Both the position numbers and the translations under genes were made by a program. A DNA stretch of 64,000 nt from Porphyridium purpureum (Eukaryota; Rhodophyta; Bangiophyceae; Porphyridiales; Porphyridiaceae). Below are positions 20,956 through 32,047 of this stretch, one piece after another. The DNA is taken from contig VRMN01000005.1 of the NCBI GenBank assembly GCA_008690995.1, forward strand, positions 186,001-250,000, in the 5' to 3' direction. Position 1 is the first letter of the stretch. Every line of letters starts with the position of its first letter. Under the pieces are notes generated by a model. The model was not told the origin of the DNA. It saw only the letters and a program-made list of their open reading frames with translations, and did not search any database.

Positions 20956-20998
20956 GAAAGATTTTCGGTGTACCTCTAAAACTTTCTCCATGTTATGG
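20956..20998 (-). repeat. Right terminal inverted repeat of the MULE
   Basis: Reverse complement matches the left repeat at 18377-18419 with four mismatches. Confidence 0.9.
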
Positions 20999-23900
20999 TC
21001 AAACTTGAAGCGGTGTATCCATTTCTGGTGCTCTTTGTCGTTCTTTAACGGTCCTTGGTCGATTCTACCTTTTAGCCCAAGAAAAAAAAAAAAAAAAAAA
21101 GAAAGAAAAAATTGAAAAAGAATTGAAAAAAAAATAAAATTCCTAATCACGAAAGCGAAGCAGCACCGTGAAGAGTCGCGAAACAGTGCCCGGGATCCGA
21201 TGCGTGGGAAATTTAACGTACCCATCTAGTACTGAACCGCTTTGCATCGGTACAGACTGCATCGGCCTTCACATTCGCAATGTGTCGTAAAGGACAAGGC
21301 CGCCGTTTGCCTTCAGTGCTTCAGGAGCACCGAAACCACCAGACAAGATATGCAACTGGCGCTGCTACAGGGCGTTGTGAAGGGCCCCAGGTTTTCCAAC
21401 GAGCACGCCCAGGCGTCCGGAACCGGAAGAAACATTTCATCTGTCCACTCCCTTTGCAAACTTCCTTACCCCGGCTTCCACTTCTACTGCTTCGCGGAGA
21501 TCCATGGGAGCACACAGGTTCAAGCCTGGTAAATAGTAGCCACCGTTGCTGACGCGAGCTAAAGCCCGAGAAAAATGTTACTTCAAATCGCCGAGCGGTC
21601 CACCATACATTCCACAGATCGCAACCTGGCCGGCCTTCTCAAGTAGCGACTCGACCAGCACCAACTAGCCGGTACGCGACTCCAGCTTTTGATTGCCACA
21701 CAATAACAGCTCATGAGCTGGAGTCAAAAATTTGTGGACTATGGGAAAAGCGAAGAGATGTTTGTGGAAACGTCCCGATAACTCGATTGATGATATTATT
21801 CAAGTGCGCCGTACCCCTGGGTGTATACCTAGGGCGTTTGTGTCGTCGGAACATTCACACGCAGGGTTCTTCGTTGTTTTCTCGCCCAAATTGAAACCGG
21901 ACAAACCAGACGCAAGAGACAATAGGACGAAGAAACAAGAAAGCAGGTGTTAGAGCGAAAACTTTCACGTTTAGAGGGACCACAGGTTGCTTTTTTCGTC
22001 GGCAGCCGCAGGACCGGTCTCGATAGGGGGCAGAGTGATGTAACCCTTTTCAGGGCCAGATGTCATATACCCTCTCCCGGACAGACTTTCCGGCGGCGCT
22101 CTGGTACACAAGCACTGCAAATCCCGCCACGCTTTCCGACGACCGCTCACCTCTTCTTCCTTTTTATTTTTCCCTTACCTTCTCTTACCACCTCGAAAAA
22201 CTACCTGGCGGTCTACCGCTCCTATAGCCAGAGTCGGCTCGAGGAAAACATCTCCACGGAAAAACCGGAGGAGAAAAACCTCCGCCGAGTCTCGGCACTG
22301 CGTATCAAAATGTCCCAGGTTATCAGCTGTCAAGCTTCCAACTTCCGCGTCCCAACGGCGGCTTTGTGCCCGCCGCTTCCAAGTCAGCCTTCTCGAAACA
22401 TCCGCTAACACTTTCCTCCGCAACACATCCGCCATTTCCAAAACCCATTACCTGATCCCCTCGGCTCTCGGCGCCAGCGAGCTGTACTTTTCCATGTTTT
22501 TGCTAAGTGTGAAGAAATCGCTGGACGCCCCAACGACAAGGCCAACAGCGGATTGGTCCCTGTCATTAAGATACCGCGACTGGATGGGCTGGGCAGCGGC
22601 ATGCCACGGGGAGAGCAGGATCGCCCCATGGCGACGATGTGAGAGGGGCCGCGACCCCTCATCTCCACTCGTCCGGTGCATCCATAGACCCGTGCCCTCA
22701 TTTTCGCGGTGAGAAATCATGCGGCGGCTCTATTTAGCCGTCAGCCGTCGCCCACCTGGCGACGCGGTTCCACATGCACAGAGTTCTAGAGTAAGGGCTT
22801 CGGGTTGAGTATAAGATGACCTTTTTCTACAATCTCCGCCACACCGTGGCTCCTACCTCTCAAGACTAAGGTCACTTTTTCGTCACAGTAAAGTAAATTG
22901 CCATTCGAAAAAAGAAGCCTCCTACAATTCTTTCTTTCTGAACTTTGGTTGTTTTGTATGCGAAAAAGTGCTCCAGCCTCAGAACAGAAGGCTGAAGAAG
23001 GGTTAGGATACACTGCGAAACAGTGGATCAAGATGAATAGAAAACCCAACCTCGCGCGAACCGTGAAATGATTTGACAGAAGCGAAATCGAATCGGATTG
23101 CCCCACTTGCCTGTGCCATCACGTCGCGCAACATTACTACTTACGATATGGCACGATTGTATATAGATTGTCAATGTAGCCTGCTCGGTGACTTACCACG
23201 CAGCAAGTACAGTACTCTTCAGCCCGGCCACGGTCGTTCGTTGTCTTTGACACTTCAACAGTTTACTGACAAGCAAACCCTAGAAGTTCTCGAAAATCTG
23301 TCGTCGTGATTACTGTACTCATGTATTTTCAGAGGCGTCTCACAACTGTCGGTTGTTTCAAGTTCCTGAACAACATAATAGCGCGACCCATATCTTGGTG
23401 GTCGCGCGCAGGGGAAAAAGGTAAGATAAAAATTAGTAAAGCGTGCGAGAGAAATCTTACGGCAAAGTTCAAAGTGCGAAAGAGGGGACCACCCGGAACG
23501 CGCAGGAACACCATGGAGCCCATGACCAGACGGTCCTCGGCCCGTAGCTTCACTCCCACGCTCTTGAAGATATCTTCCGGGACGCAATCCCGAATAATGC
23601 GACAAAATCTTCAAGCCTGGTACGATTTTGCAATAGAACCTGATGCGGACCACCGAGGAGCGCGGCGAAATATTGACTATCCTCATTATGTGGAAACTCT
23701 AGCAGCCTAACCAGCCCGGGCCTTTGCGCGGCGGGGCGCAGCAGAAATCGAAGGCGCGCGGCAAAAGGGCGTGTGGTGGTGAATTCTGGGATCGCTTATT
23801 TCTTGAATTTTGTTTTAGCGCCAGCCCTTGAAAATGTTGTAGACTTAGGCCACGGTCAATGCATCGAGAAATAAAACGTCATGAATCTTTGGCGACGAAA

Positions 23901-24080
23901 GTAGAGTTGTGCACTTTTGGGATTTATCCACTCGTGCGGGAGAGCTGCAGAAGGTGAGTTGCTTGAAGTTGGTGGGGTTAGGCTGAGAAAATTGATTTTC
24001 GGATTGGATTGCTCACGTGGGGTGGAAGCTCTGGTGGAGTGGTCGTAAGAGTCCTTTAAAAGGGGACCACAACTAAGTAT
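20999..24080. other. Gene-poor region
   Basis: About 3 kb without a recognisable gene. It contains a poly-A tract (21079-21100) and A-rich DNA to about 21140, short open frames with no family resemblance, and GTACAGT/ACTGTAC sites near 23212 and 23312. Frames around 21242-21550 contain scattered Cys and His but no definable zinc finger. The open frames at 21947-22408 and 23306-23710 are unrecognised. Confidence 0.4.
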
Positions 24081-24600
24081 GCAGACAACTCCAATCGGCC
24101 CGCCTGAAAAAGCTGATTGCTTGGTTCCCGGCTTCTGGGTTCGTATGCTCGTGCACCTAAATGAAAACCTTGCCCACTACTGCTTGGGATTTCTAAAATG
24201 TCATTCTTCTGCACGAGGCGCATGTACTAGTCGGCAATCACCGAGCTTTCAGCCACATGGAGCCACAGCAGTATGTGGCTTGGCATTGCACCCGAGGTTG
24301 TGAAATTTGACAACGGTTAGGAAGAGAATGGCAGAAAAGAATAAATTTGACTTCTTCATCCATACGGCGTGAAGTACTTTTGCATTGCCCGCACCGAACT
24401 TTTCATCTTTGATGAAGACCACATTTAAATTCTCACCGACCGCCACACGCGCTCCAAACCAACGCAGTCGTTTGCGCGTGTGGTCGACTGTTAAATGTAG
24501 AGTCTTTGGCACGCGGCGGAGAAAACGCCTGGTCCAGAGCCTTCCAGATGGGGTCCGCTGCTCTCATTAGCTTTGCCCCACATACACGCAGACTCTTTTA
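24080..24600 (-). mobile_element. Decayed mariner-like DNA transposon fragment
   Basis: Minus-strand translation gives HLTVDHTRKRLRWFGARV followed by LNVVFIKDEKF and KKSNLFFSAILFLTVV. This fits the order in mariner-type transposases: a linker ending LT-x-x-x-(K/R)-x-(K/R)-LRW, a first catalytic Asp in a V-x-x-x-DEK block, then a hydrophobic strand. Further along, in another frame, a block resembling GKIGIWPF is visible. Frames are broken, and no third catalytic residue or inverted repeats were identified. Confidence 0.45.
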
Positions 24601-24696
24601 TACCGGGCGCGCTGCAGAAAGGTTTTCTAAAGCTGCCTTATTCGCGGTCTTTTTCTGAAGTGCTGCCGTATCCTTCAATGCTTTGTCAAAGGCGCT

Positions 24697-24732
24697 GTTC
24701 AAGTCGCTGTTCAAGTCGCTGTTCAAGTCGCA
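24697..24732 (+). repeat. 12-bp tandem repeat
   Basis: Three units of the 12-mer GTCGCTGTTCAA, with a partial fourth, in non-coding DNA. Confidence 0.85.
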
Positions 24733-25514
24733 GGAATCAGCATTCGCCAGAACGCAGCTAATTACGCCACGGGAACGATTTATCATGCGCGATGAAGAGT
24801 TTCAGCAATCTGTGCATCTAAAGCTGTGCATTGATTCTTAGCGGTCTCGAGCTCTAGCATGTAGACACGCGCGAGCATGTTCGTGCACATTGTGAAATTG
24901 TTGCAAGTGTCAAATCCCGGTCGCATTGCACGAATGCTGCATATTTTGACGCTTAGGGACGTCTGATGGAACATGTCGCTCGTTTGGAAGAGAATGCCTT
25001 TTGTCTAAATTTGGCTGAGTCTCATCACGGCTGCATCCCTGAATTCTGCGCAGCGGGTGGATAGCTACTTCTTCGCTCAAGCGAGCGCTAAAATATATTC
25101 GATGCGGTAGTGGTGGGCAATCGTGGGCATTCATCGCAATTGAAAAACTTAGGCATTGTACTTTCCTCCCAATTTCTCGCATCCACTCGTAGGTTTGCAG
25201 TCGTGACGTGTCTGGCATGACTTTTTTGCTGTCTTTACATTTAGATTTTTTTCCATTTCTATTTTCCTTTTCTTTTCTTATTCTTGGTCTACTTTATTTA
25301 CTTTTTCCTGGAATGTACTACAAGTCTTCACGTGTGTTTTCACGTTTTCGAGGGCTTCATTCAGACGGACTGTGATTATTCTGTCTTCATTCTTTTCTGC
25401 ACCGTGGTAGTTTTGGGGTCGAACGAGATATGTTGCAAGGTGATACCGATTGAGTCCAGTAGAGGGATGTGAGGCGAAGTTGAAGGTATATACGTGAGCT
25501 CTCTTTTAGTTGCT

Positions 25515-25825
25515 GTTATCAGCTGTGTATTTGAGTGTTTTACTGTAGGTCTCTCTTCACTCGTACTCCTTACCTCTTCTGTCTCCGAGCAAGACCTGAC
25601 CGGCGAGTCCGGGCAGGCGCGTCGCCCTTTTAAATCTCCTGCTACCGGAAGGGACATCAAGGCGTTAAGAGAATGGACAATGCAAAACATTGCCGTTTCT
25701 GCGCGTCTAGAAGTTTCTCGAACCTAGAGAAGCTTCTAGAAACGGTTCAACGGTCTACCGGTTCAACGGCTCACCGGTTTCCAGTTAACTGAACCGTTCT
25801 AGGTGACTGGGGTCGAACGGATAAC
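25515..25825 (+). repeat. Dispersed ~310-bp repeat, copy 1, with heat-shock elements
   Basis: Shares sequence along its length with 34990-35296 (opposite strand) and most of it with 35352-35625 (same strand). It runs from GTTATCAGC to GAACGGATAAC, so the ends are GTTATC and its inverse GATAAC. Inside lie two perfect three-unit heat-shock elements: GAAGTTTCTCGAA (25710-25722) and GAAGCTTCTAGAA (25729-25741). A tract rich in GGTTCAACGG direct repeats follows. There is no coding potential. It is probably a non-autonomous mobile element or a regulatory module carried by one. Confidence 0.85.
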
Positions 25826-26470
25826 TCCAGCAAACTGCTATTTCACAGCAGGGAAACAGAATTGGCAGTGGCGAAGATACCGTCAATGAGTTGAAATTGC
25901 ATATCTCCTGCCACAAAAATGGCGCACCGAACCGTACACCGACCGCCGCCCAAATGTCACGACCAAACGTTTGAAAGATCCCATGTACGCTCATGCCATG
26001 TCTTGTGGAAAGCATCTGGCCCATCCAGATTGCAAATTATTTCGTCCGTGACCGCAACTGTTGCCCAATTCATTCGTTCCAGCACATGCCGTCTTTTCAA
26101 GGCGAGCCACGTGAGGTTGAATTTGAGTGTCACAGGTCCGTGAGCTGGATTTCTCCCGCATGCATAGGTCAAACTCATTGCTGTCCTGATTTCCATTGAA
26201 TTTAGGACCCGAATCAGACCGCAATCGCGCTGTGCAGCACGAATTTGACGGCCCTTATTTACGGGCCGAATCCTTTGGATGTCAGAAATCTTGATTTTTC
26301 GTGCCTTTGTGCGGTTTGGAGCGTCCGCAGTAGAGGTACTACGTACGTGTACGATGGGAGCATCTACCTAGAACAAACCGCATTGCATAAAGCACCTAAT
26401 TTGTGTCTCAACAGCTCTCACTTTTTGTCCCACTCCCAAAGGCCCTGAAAACGTCATATCTTCTCATCCG
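25826..26470 (-). mobile_element. Decayed Tc1/mariner transposase (N-terminal and first catalytic block)
   Basis: Minus-strand translation reads through the DNA-binding linker region (DIQRIRPVNKGRQIRAAQ, then LKFNLTWLALKRRHVLERMN) to VTDEIICNLDGPDAFHKTWH. The latter is the hallmark DE-x-x-FNLDGPDG-x-x-x-YWHD block that carries the first catalytic Asp of Tc1-like transposases. A GGGRCTVRCAIF segment corresponding to GGGSVMVWGAFS follows in another frame. The second half of the gene is missing or beyond the 310-bp repeat that abuts at 25825. Confidence 0.75.
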
Positions 26471-26967
26471 AGCAGTCAATATTGCGATGTTTGGTGTCGA
26501 AATGAAGCTCTTCGCGAGAGTCGCTCGATGCATTTTTCTCCTCTTCCTTTCCATTATCCTTTCCCGAGATATAAGGCTTCCCTTGACTGTTCCCTATCCC
26601 ATTTGTGCAACAAATTTCTTGCACTCCGGCACCATCCGCCCCGCCCCAAAATATTGTCCTAGTAAAAGGTCAAAATGCAACATGAACTGTCTAATTTTTC
26701 TTAGAAATTCGACTGTCCCCTATCCGTTCTGGTCGCACCTTTTATGAAGGCGCACAGACCCGTACACGCCGACACGAGCGAAGGGCAAGCTGTAAATCGA
26801 GAAGGAGGACTGCGGTCAGGAGGGGAGATAGGGATATGGGGCCGCGAATTAGAAGGCGAAACAGCTGCGCGGCTGCCAGCAGGAGAAAACGAAAGTAGGG
26901 GTAAAGGGTGGGTTGCGCAAGAGTAGGAAATCAGCAGCAGAAACTCGGTCAGCATTGATACAGTTCC
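26471..26967. other. Spacer upstream of the repeat-protein pseudogene
   Basis: No gene is seen. The last 250 bp are purine-rich and lead into the pseudogene start. Confidence 0.35.
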
Positions 26968-28081
26968 ATGGACACTCGCAAGCAGGGTGTGCTGGCTTCG
27001 GGCCTGCTGCTCCCCTGCGTCCTCCATGTTTTCGTCGGAAGCTCCCAGACCCAGGCAAAAGCAGGTATAGTTTACGGCATTGAGCGCGATATCGCGGAGA
27101 AGAACATCTTTGCCCTGGACTTTTCCGCCGGCTTGGGCATTGAGCCCAGCATCACGCTGGTCGCAAACGTGACAACGGCGGCGGCCGAGGATCCAGATTA
27201 CCCAATACAGTGCACTGGATAAGTGAACGGGGTGACGCGCACAGGGCCTCTGTATGAATGTAGTCCGAGTGGACTGGCTTACGACGGCGACTCCCTTCTG
27301 TATTTCGCCTTATTTGACCGATTTGGCATGAAGGCATCACGATTGTGCTTGTCCTCATTCGAGACGGATTCGTTCGGGTTTGCTGCCACCCTTGGCGGGG
27401 CCGTGACGGGCGCCGCCTTTAACCCGAATACGTACCAGTATGTGTGGATTGACCAAGGCGCGCTACAATCTGAGGGTCGTATTCTGGTCCTCCAGTTCGA
27501 GCGACTGGACAGAACGACGGGCTAGATTATGGAGCGAGTCACAAACACTATGTTCCGCACCGTGACGACGGACCCGAACGCTCCAGCTGCCGAGCTGCCT
27601 TTCGCTTATCGTGGCGGAGATATAGCGATTAACGCTACCGGTATGTTGTACCGCAGCAGCGTCGGAGCGAGCGGTGGCTTCAAGTATTTCTTTTCCATCG
27701 ACTTGAACTATACTGCTGGAGACCTCCGCACAACTCCCGGAACGCCGTACGCTTCCCGCCTGATCCACGCAGATCCAAAGGACTCCACTCAGGTGAGCAC
27801 TTTGACCAGGTTTGCAACTGCAGATCGGGAGGCATTTGACGCGGATGGGAGATTGATCAGCCAAGAGAGCGAGCGAGGCATCTTTAGTGTCGTGGACACT
27901 GCGACAGGCGCGAATGGTGAAGTGGGCGTCGAGGGTGTGGATTACGTCAGGCTGTTCCAGATGGGCACGCTGCACACGTTTGCAGACCTTGCGTCGGCTC
28001 TGGTCTTTGAAGCGCCGATGCCGATACCGATGCCGATGCCGATGCCGATGCCGATGCCGATGCCGATGCCGATGCCGATGC

Positions 28082-28113
<32 letters not shown>

Positions 28114-28615
28114 GTGCCTATGCCGATGCCGATACCATCACCGCCGCCATCGCCAGTGCCAGTGCCAACACCAGCGCCAGAGTTTTGCTGCTCCCCAGAT
28201 GACGAAGGTGCTGAGTGCGACGTGGTAACACAATTGCCGGAAAATTACCTCGGACAGTGACGATGGGAGCTCGGATAGTGACGATGAGAGCTAGAAGATG
28301 CCTACGAGCATTCACTACCATCACGGTCGAGGTCGTGGCCTTGGTCACGGTCGCGGTGGATGTTCAAACTCAGGCTCCGAGTCGGACGCAGAGTCGACAG
28401 AGGTGCCATGCTGTCCGTGCACGTGCCTGAAACCGCGACCAAAGGCTCCAGCGCGTGGAAATGTAGGAAGCGACAGGAGTGACAGGAGTGACACGAGTGA
28501 CAGGAGTGACACGAGTGGCAGCAGTGACAGGAGTGGCAGCAGTGGCAGCAGTGGCAGCAGTGGCAGCAGTGGTAGCGATTCGGAGTCCAACAGTAGTGGC
28601 TCGGAGAGTCACTAG
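26968..28615 (+). pseudogene. Pseudogene of secreted repeat-linker protein (paralogue of 30326-32047)
   Basis: Translation from the ATG at 26968 aligns along its length with the intact downstream gene: a signal-peptide-like start, then [56 protein letters not shown], and [14 protein letters not shown] near the end. The same frame is stopped at 27220-27222 (TAA) and 27523-27525 (TAG, where the paralogue has CAG), and ends at 28258-28260. The Ser-rich, Cys-rich tail (CCPCTC, then SDRSDTSGSS repeats) continues in another frame to 28615. The proline linker here is (Pro-Met)n rather than the PTPTPTAM units of the paralogue. With two stops and one frameshift it is unlikely to make the full protein. 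Confidence 0.85.
28014..28117 (+). repeat. CCGATG hexanucleotide tandem repeat
   Basis: About 16 units of CCGATG encode a Pro-Met linker in the pseudogene; degenerate units continue to about 28135. The intact paralogue has an unrelated 24-bp unit at the same place. Confidence 0.9.
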
Positions 28616-30307
28616 AAGGATCAGTTTAACGCCAAGCTATTGAAAGTGAACCTGCAACAGTTGAAAAGACTGGAAACGTGAACGAGAAGTAAGGGATTAA
28701 GTATTCCTTTGCAGAATTCACGTTCTTTGGGCCTGGAGCGCCTTCCGGGCCGAATGACATCGCGTGCAATGGTCAGTCTCTATTCCTTTAAATGTGTGTG
28801 CATCAGTCACATCTGTCATCGGGTCCATGATTGAATGCCTGGTCTGATCTATGCTGTCGTTGAAGCTTTAATCTTTCCGACGTGTCGCCTTGTTTCCCAT
28901 TCTGAGTTTCCCGCCAGTGCACCCAGGTCATCTGAAGAGCGGGTGCGGAAGCAAAACATAAAGGGAGAAAGATCACTTTCGTACGAAAATGCCACACTGT
29001 GCTGCCTTGTCGAAACATCGACCAGCGCCGCGCATCACGATCTCGAGCCCGTCGCGCAAGAAAGACATGGCACGAGTTCAGTTGGGTGTGTTCACCACAT
29101 GGAAGCAGCTGACCAAGTTGCGCATTCGGCGAAGGGACGCCACACATTCATGCTGCAGCACACACACACACACGCACACAGACGCATACAGCACGATCCT
29201 TCCGCCTGCTGAGAACCAACGACCTTGAACAACACAACCGCTGCTTCCCTCAGCCACATTCACGTGAACGTGGCGTTATTTGTATGGGATCGATGTACAG
29301 TCACTGTACATACTCCACGAAATGTACACACGCGCGCAGACACTGTACGTGCCGCACGTGCCACGGGTGCGTGGCACGTCGCGGAATCGCGGCGAGGCGA
29401 GCGCACTTGTTGGCGTGCGCACAAGCGTGAGTCGCAGCGCGCGGAACGTCAACAGCATAACAGCGGTAAGGTGATGCCCACAATGACATGAATCACACAC
29501 ACACATACATTTGCACGCATGTAAGAGCCAAAGGACAGAGGAGAAATGCCAGAGATTTTCAAACTCGTGGCACGCGCTTGCACTGCGATGTGTACGCGAG
29601 CCGTATTGGCTACAGAAAAAGCAGACGAAGGCGCGTGTAAACGAGCACGCGGCAAAAAAAAAAAAAATCCAGCAACGGAAAATCTTCACGCTTACTCCTT
29701 GCGACACGTGGAACTGCGTGAATTGAGCACATTCCGGAGACGCCGGAAGCGTGACGACGCGTGCCGCCTGGTGCACGTGCGTTTTGTGTGACGCTTTCGC
29801 TGTTGTTGTGGATTACGTGGCGCGCTTGGGAAAACAGGGGTCATTGGTGTGAACAAGCTGCAGTCAGAGGATACTCAGAGCAGTGGAATGGATAGAAGTC
29901 TGGCGGATACCTGGGTTGGTTGCGTGGTAGTTGGTGGAAGGGGAAAGACTTGTTGGCACCGTGGGAATGGTTGACAGACGATCTTTCAGCCGAATGCGAT
30001 GAATCTAGCTGACATATCTCTCCACAGTTTGCACTGTGAAACGTCCCAAGATCATGAGTGTCGTGGCGCAAGTTGCAACCGTCTGAAGCATGCTTTGCGC
30101 TGCGCATCGGGTATATAATGGGGACTGCGCGCGTGGGTTGGTGCAAAAAGTCGAAGAGTGCTGGGCACAGAGCAGAGTCGGCAAGGTGCAGAAGAAGAAG
30201 GACAAGAAGAAGAGAAAGAAGAAGGAGAATTTGGGCACGCGCAGGAAGGGACAGAGCCCGTGGTACCGGGATTGAAGCAGCAAGAGAAGCAACAGTAGAG
30301 GCTCCAG
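28616..30307. other. Intergenic region between the paralogous pair
   Basis: About 1.7 kb. It has a CA-rich microsatellite (29158-29186), a strong cluster of GTACAGT/ACTGTAC palindromes (29293-29352) and an inverted repeat ACGTGCCAC/GTGGCACGT (29356-29379). An open frame from the ATG at 29546 to 29791 encodes 81 very basic residues of unknown nature, probably spurious. A TATA-like TATATAATG lies at 30112, about 200 bp before the next gene. Confidence 0.4.
29293..29352. promoter_or_regulatory. Palindromic ACTGTAC/GTACAGT cluster
   Basis: A near-perfect palindrome, ATGTACAGTCACTGTACAT (9-bp arms around one base, 29293-29311), is followed by AATGTACAC (about 29331) and CACTGTACG (29341-29349). 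This is the most symmetrical instance of the motif in the window, and the symmetry suggests binding by a dimeric protein. It does not sit directly before a convincing gene; the nearest downstream is at 30326. Confidence 0.45.
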
Positions 30308-30325
30308 ATGCATTCGCTTGACAGA

Positions 30326-32047
30326 ATGGACAATTGCAAGCGTCGTGCAATGGCTTCGTGGTTGCTCCTCCTTTGTGTACTGCATGTCCTCGTCCGACGC
30401 ACGCAGGCCCTGTCGAATGCAGGTATTGTTTACGCCATTGAGCGCGACAACGTGCAAAAGAATATTTTTGCGCTGGACTTTTCCGCCGGTGTAGGTATGG
30501 AGCAGACTACCACGCTGGTCGCAAACATGACAAAGGCCGCCGCCGATGATCCAGATGGGTTCCCTATGGATTGCTTTGGATACGAAAATGGAGTGACGCG
30601 CACAGGACCGCTGTACGAATTCTCACCAAATGGACTGGCGTACGATGGCGACTCGCGCCTGTATTTCGTCGCTTTTGACCAATATGGCATGACGACATCA
30701 CGACTGTGCTTCTACTCAATTGTGACCGATTCGTTCGAGTTTGCTGTCAACCTTGGCGAGCCTGTGATGGGTGCCGCCTTTGACGCGAAAACCTACCAGT
30801 ATGTGTGGATCGACCAAGGCGAGCAGCAAAACATGGGCGGTATTCTGGTCCTCCAGTTCGCGCGACTGGACAGAACGACGGGCCAGATCATGGAGCGGGT
30901 GACCAACACCATGTTCCGCAACGTGACAACGGACCCGAATGCACCGGCTGCCGAGTTGCCGTTCACGTTCCGAGGCGGCGATATGGCAATCAACTGCGAC
31001 GGCATGCTGTACGGCAGCAGCGTCGGGACGGGCGGTGGCTTCAAATACTTCTTTACAATCGACTTGAACTATGCTGCCGGAGACCTCGGCGCAACTCCTG
31101 GTATGGCGTACGAGTACCGACTCATCCACGCAGACCCACCTGATGACCCCAGTCAGGTGAGCACATTGACCGGGTTTGCAACTGCAGATCAGCTGGCGTT
31201 TGACATGGCGGGGAGATTGATTAGCCAAGACAGCGAGCTTGGCGTCTTTAGTGTCGTGGACCCTGCGACAGGAGCAAATGGTGAGCTGGGCGTCGAGGGT
31301 GTGGATTACATCCGGCTGTATGAGATGGGCATGCTGCGCACGTTTGCAGACCTTTCCTCCTCTCTGAGCTGCGAAGTGCCAACGCCAACGCCAACTCCAA
31401 CGCCAACGGCAATGCCAACTCCAACGCCAACGGCAATGCCAACTCCAACGCCAACGGCAATGCCAACTCCAACGCCAACGGCAATGCCAACTCCAACGCC
31501 AACGGCAATGCCAACGCCAACGCCAACGGCAATGCCAACGCCAACGCCAACGCCTCAATACTGTTGCTCGCCAGATGACGAAGGCGCAGTCTGCGAGATG
31601 GCGTCAGACATGCCGGAAGAAAGCTCGGACAGCGACTATGAGAGCATGAAAATGGGTGCGAGCATGCGCAAGCACAGCAACCGCGGCCACGGCCACGGCC
31701 ATGGCCACGGCCATGGTCATGGTCAGCACTGCCGCTGCAGCTCATCCTCCGACTCGGACGAAGAGGTGCCATGTTGCCCATGCTTATGCCCGCGACCGCC
31801 GCCAAAGCCTCCAGTGTGTGAAAGCGAAAGTAGCGGCAAAAGCAGCAGCGAAAGTAGCGGCAAAAGCAGCAGCGAAAGTAGCGGCAAAAGCAGCAGCGAA
31901 AGTAGCGGCAAAGGCAGCGGCAAAGGCAGCGGCAAAGGCAGCGGCAAAGGCAGCGGCAAAGGCAGCGGCAAAGGCAGCGGCAAAGGCAGCGGCAAAAGCA
32001 GTGGGAGCGAATCGGAATCTGACGCCAAAGTGGCGAAGAGGAAGTAG
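30326..32047 (+). CDS. Secreted protein with beta-rich domain, PTPTPTAM linker and His/Cys/Ser-rich tail
   Basis: A 573-residue protein of unknown function. The ATG at 30326 is preferred over 30308 because the paralogous pseudogene starts at the matching codon (MDTRK versus MDNCK). A hydrophobic segment ([15 protein letters not shown]) near the N-terminus predicts secretion. About 325 residues of beta-strand-like repeats ([35 protein letters not shown]) may form a propeller. A linker of about six PTPTPTAM units follows, then a CC-bearing segment, (HG)7, a Cys cluster (CCPCLCPRP) and a tail of SSGKSSSE and GSGK repeats. Pro/Thr and Ser repeats suit heavy O-glycosylation in a cell wall or sheath. 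The His-Gly and Cys clusters could bind metal. Both roles are inference. Confidence 0.8.
   Translation: MDNCKRRAMASWLLLLCVLHVLVRRTQALSNAGIVYAIERDNVQKNIFALDFSAGVGMEQTTTLVANMTKAAADDPDGFPMDCFGYENGVTRTGPLYEFSPNGLAYDGDSRLYFVAFDQYGMTTSRLCFYSIVTDSFEFAVNLGEPVMGAAFDAKTYQYVWIDQGEQQNMGGILVLQFARLDRTTGQIMERVTNTMFRNVTTDPNAPAAELPFTFRGGDMAINCDGMLYGSSVGTGGGFKYFFTIDLNYAAGDLGATPGMAYEYRLIHADPPDDPSQVSTLTGFATADQLAFDMAGRLISQDSELGVFSVVDPATGANGELGVEGVDYIRLYEMGMLRTFADLSSSLSCEVPTPTPTPTPTAMPTPTPTAMPTPTPTAMPTPTPTAMPTPTPTAMPTPTPTAMPTPTPTPQYCCSPDDEGAVCEMASDMPEESSDSDYESMKMGASMRKHSNRGHGHGHGHGHGHGQHCRCSSSSDSDEEVPCCPCLCPRPPPKPPVCESESSGKSSSESSGKSSSESSGKSSSESSGKGSGKGSGKGSGKGSGKGSGKGSGKGSGKSSGSESESDAKVAKRK
31381..31555 (+). repeat. 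24-bp coding tandem repeat (PTPTPTAM)
   Basis: About six nearly identical 24-bp units, flanked by shorter PT units, encode the proline-threonine linker. The high similarity between units suggests recent expansion or homogenisation. Confidence 0.9.
31828..32001 (+). repeat. 24-bp and 12-bp coding tandem repeats ([12 protein letters not shown])
   Basis: Several 24-bp units encoding ESSGKSSS are followed by about eight 12-bp units of GGCAGCGGCAAA encoding GSGK, giving a Ser/Gly/Lys-rich basic tail. Confidence 0.9.

Larger units (their letters stand above)
18377..20998 (+). mobile_element. Decayed Mutator-like (MULE) DNA transposon with terminal inverted repeats
   Basis: The ends are a 43-bp inverted repeat: 18377-18419 matches the reverse complement of 20956-20998 at 39 of 43 positions, and similarity fades inward for another 10-20 bp. 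Between them lies a MULE transposase in one frame, interrupted by in-frame stops (next entries). The flanking 9-mers (CAAGACTAG and TCAAACTTG) do not form a clean target duplication, so the insertion is probably old or the outer ends are slightly misplaced. Total length is about 2.6 kb, short for an autonomous MULE but enough for transposase plus zinc-knuckle tail. Confidence 0.88.

Noticed and set aside
21242-21552. Cys/His-containing short frames suggesting a transposase zinc finger
   Set aside because: Spacing does not fit a defined zinc finger without joining several frames, and no catalytic region is nearby.
25795-25825. GTTCGACCC on the minus strand, similar to a Pol III B box, suggesting a SINE
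   Set aside because: No A box at the right distance, no A-rich tail and no tRNA-like fold; the motif is at the edge of the 310-bp repeat.
18624-28260. Reassigned stop codons or programmed readthrough, because both the MULE and the repeat-protein copy have in-frame stops without frameshifts
   Set aside because: TAA, TAG and TGA all occur as these stops, conserved genes here contain none internally, and the intact paralogue at 30326 has a sense codon where the second stop falls in the dead copy.
31381-32001. Regular short tandem repeats resembling a CRISPR array
   Set aside because: They are contiguous in-frame coding repeats (24 and 12 bp) without unique spacers, in a eukaryotic gene.
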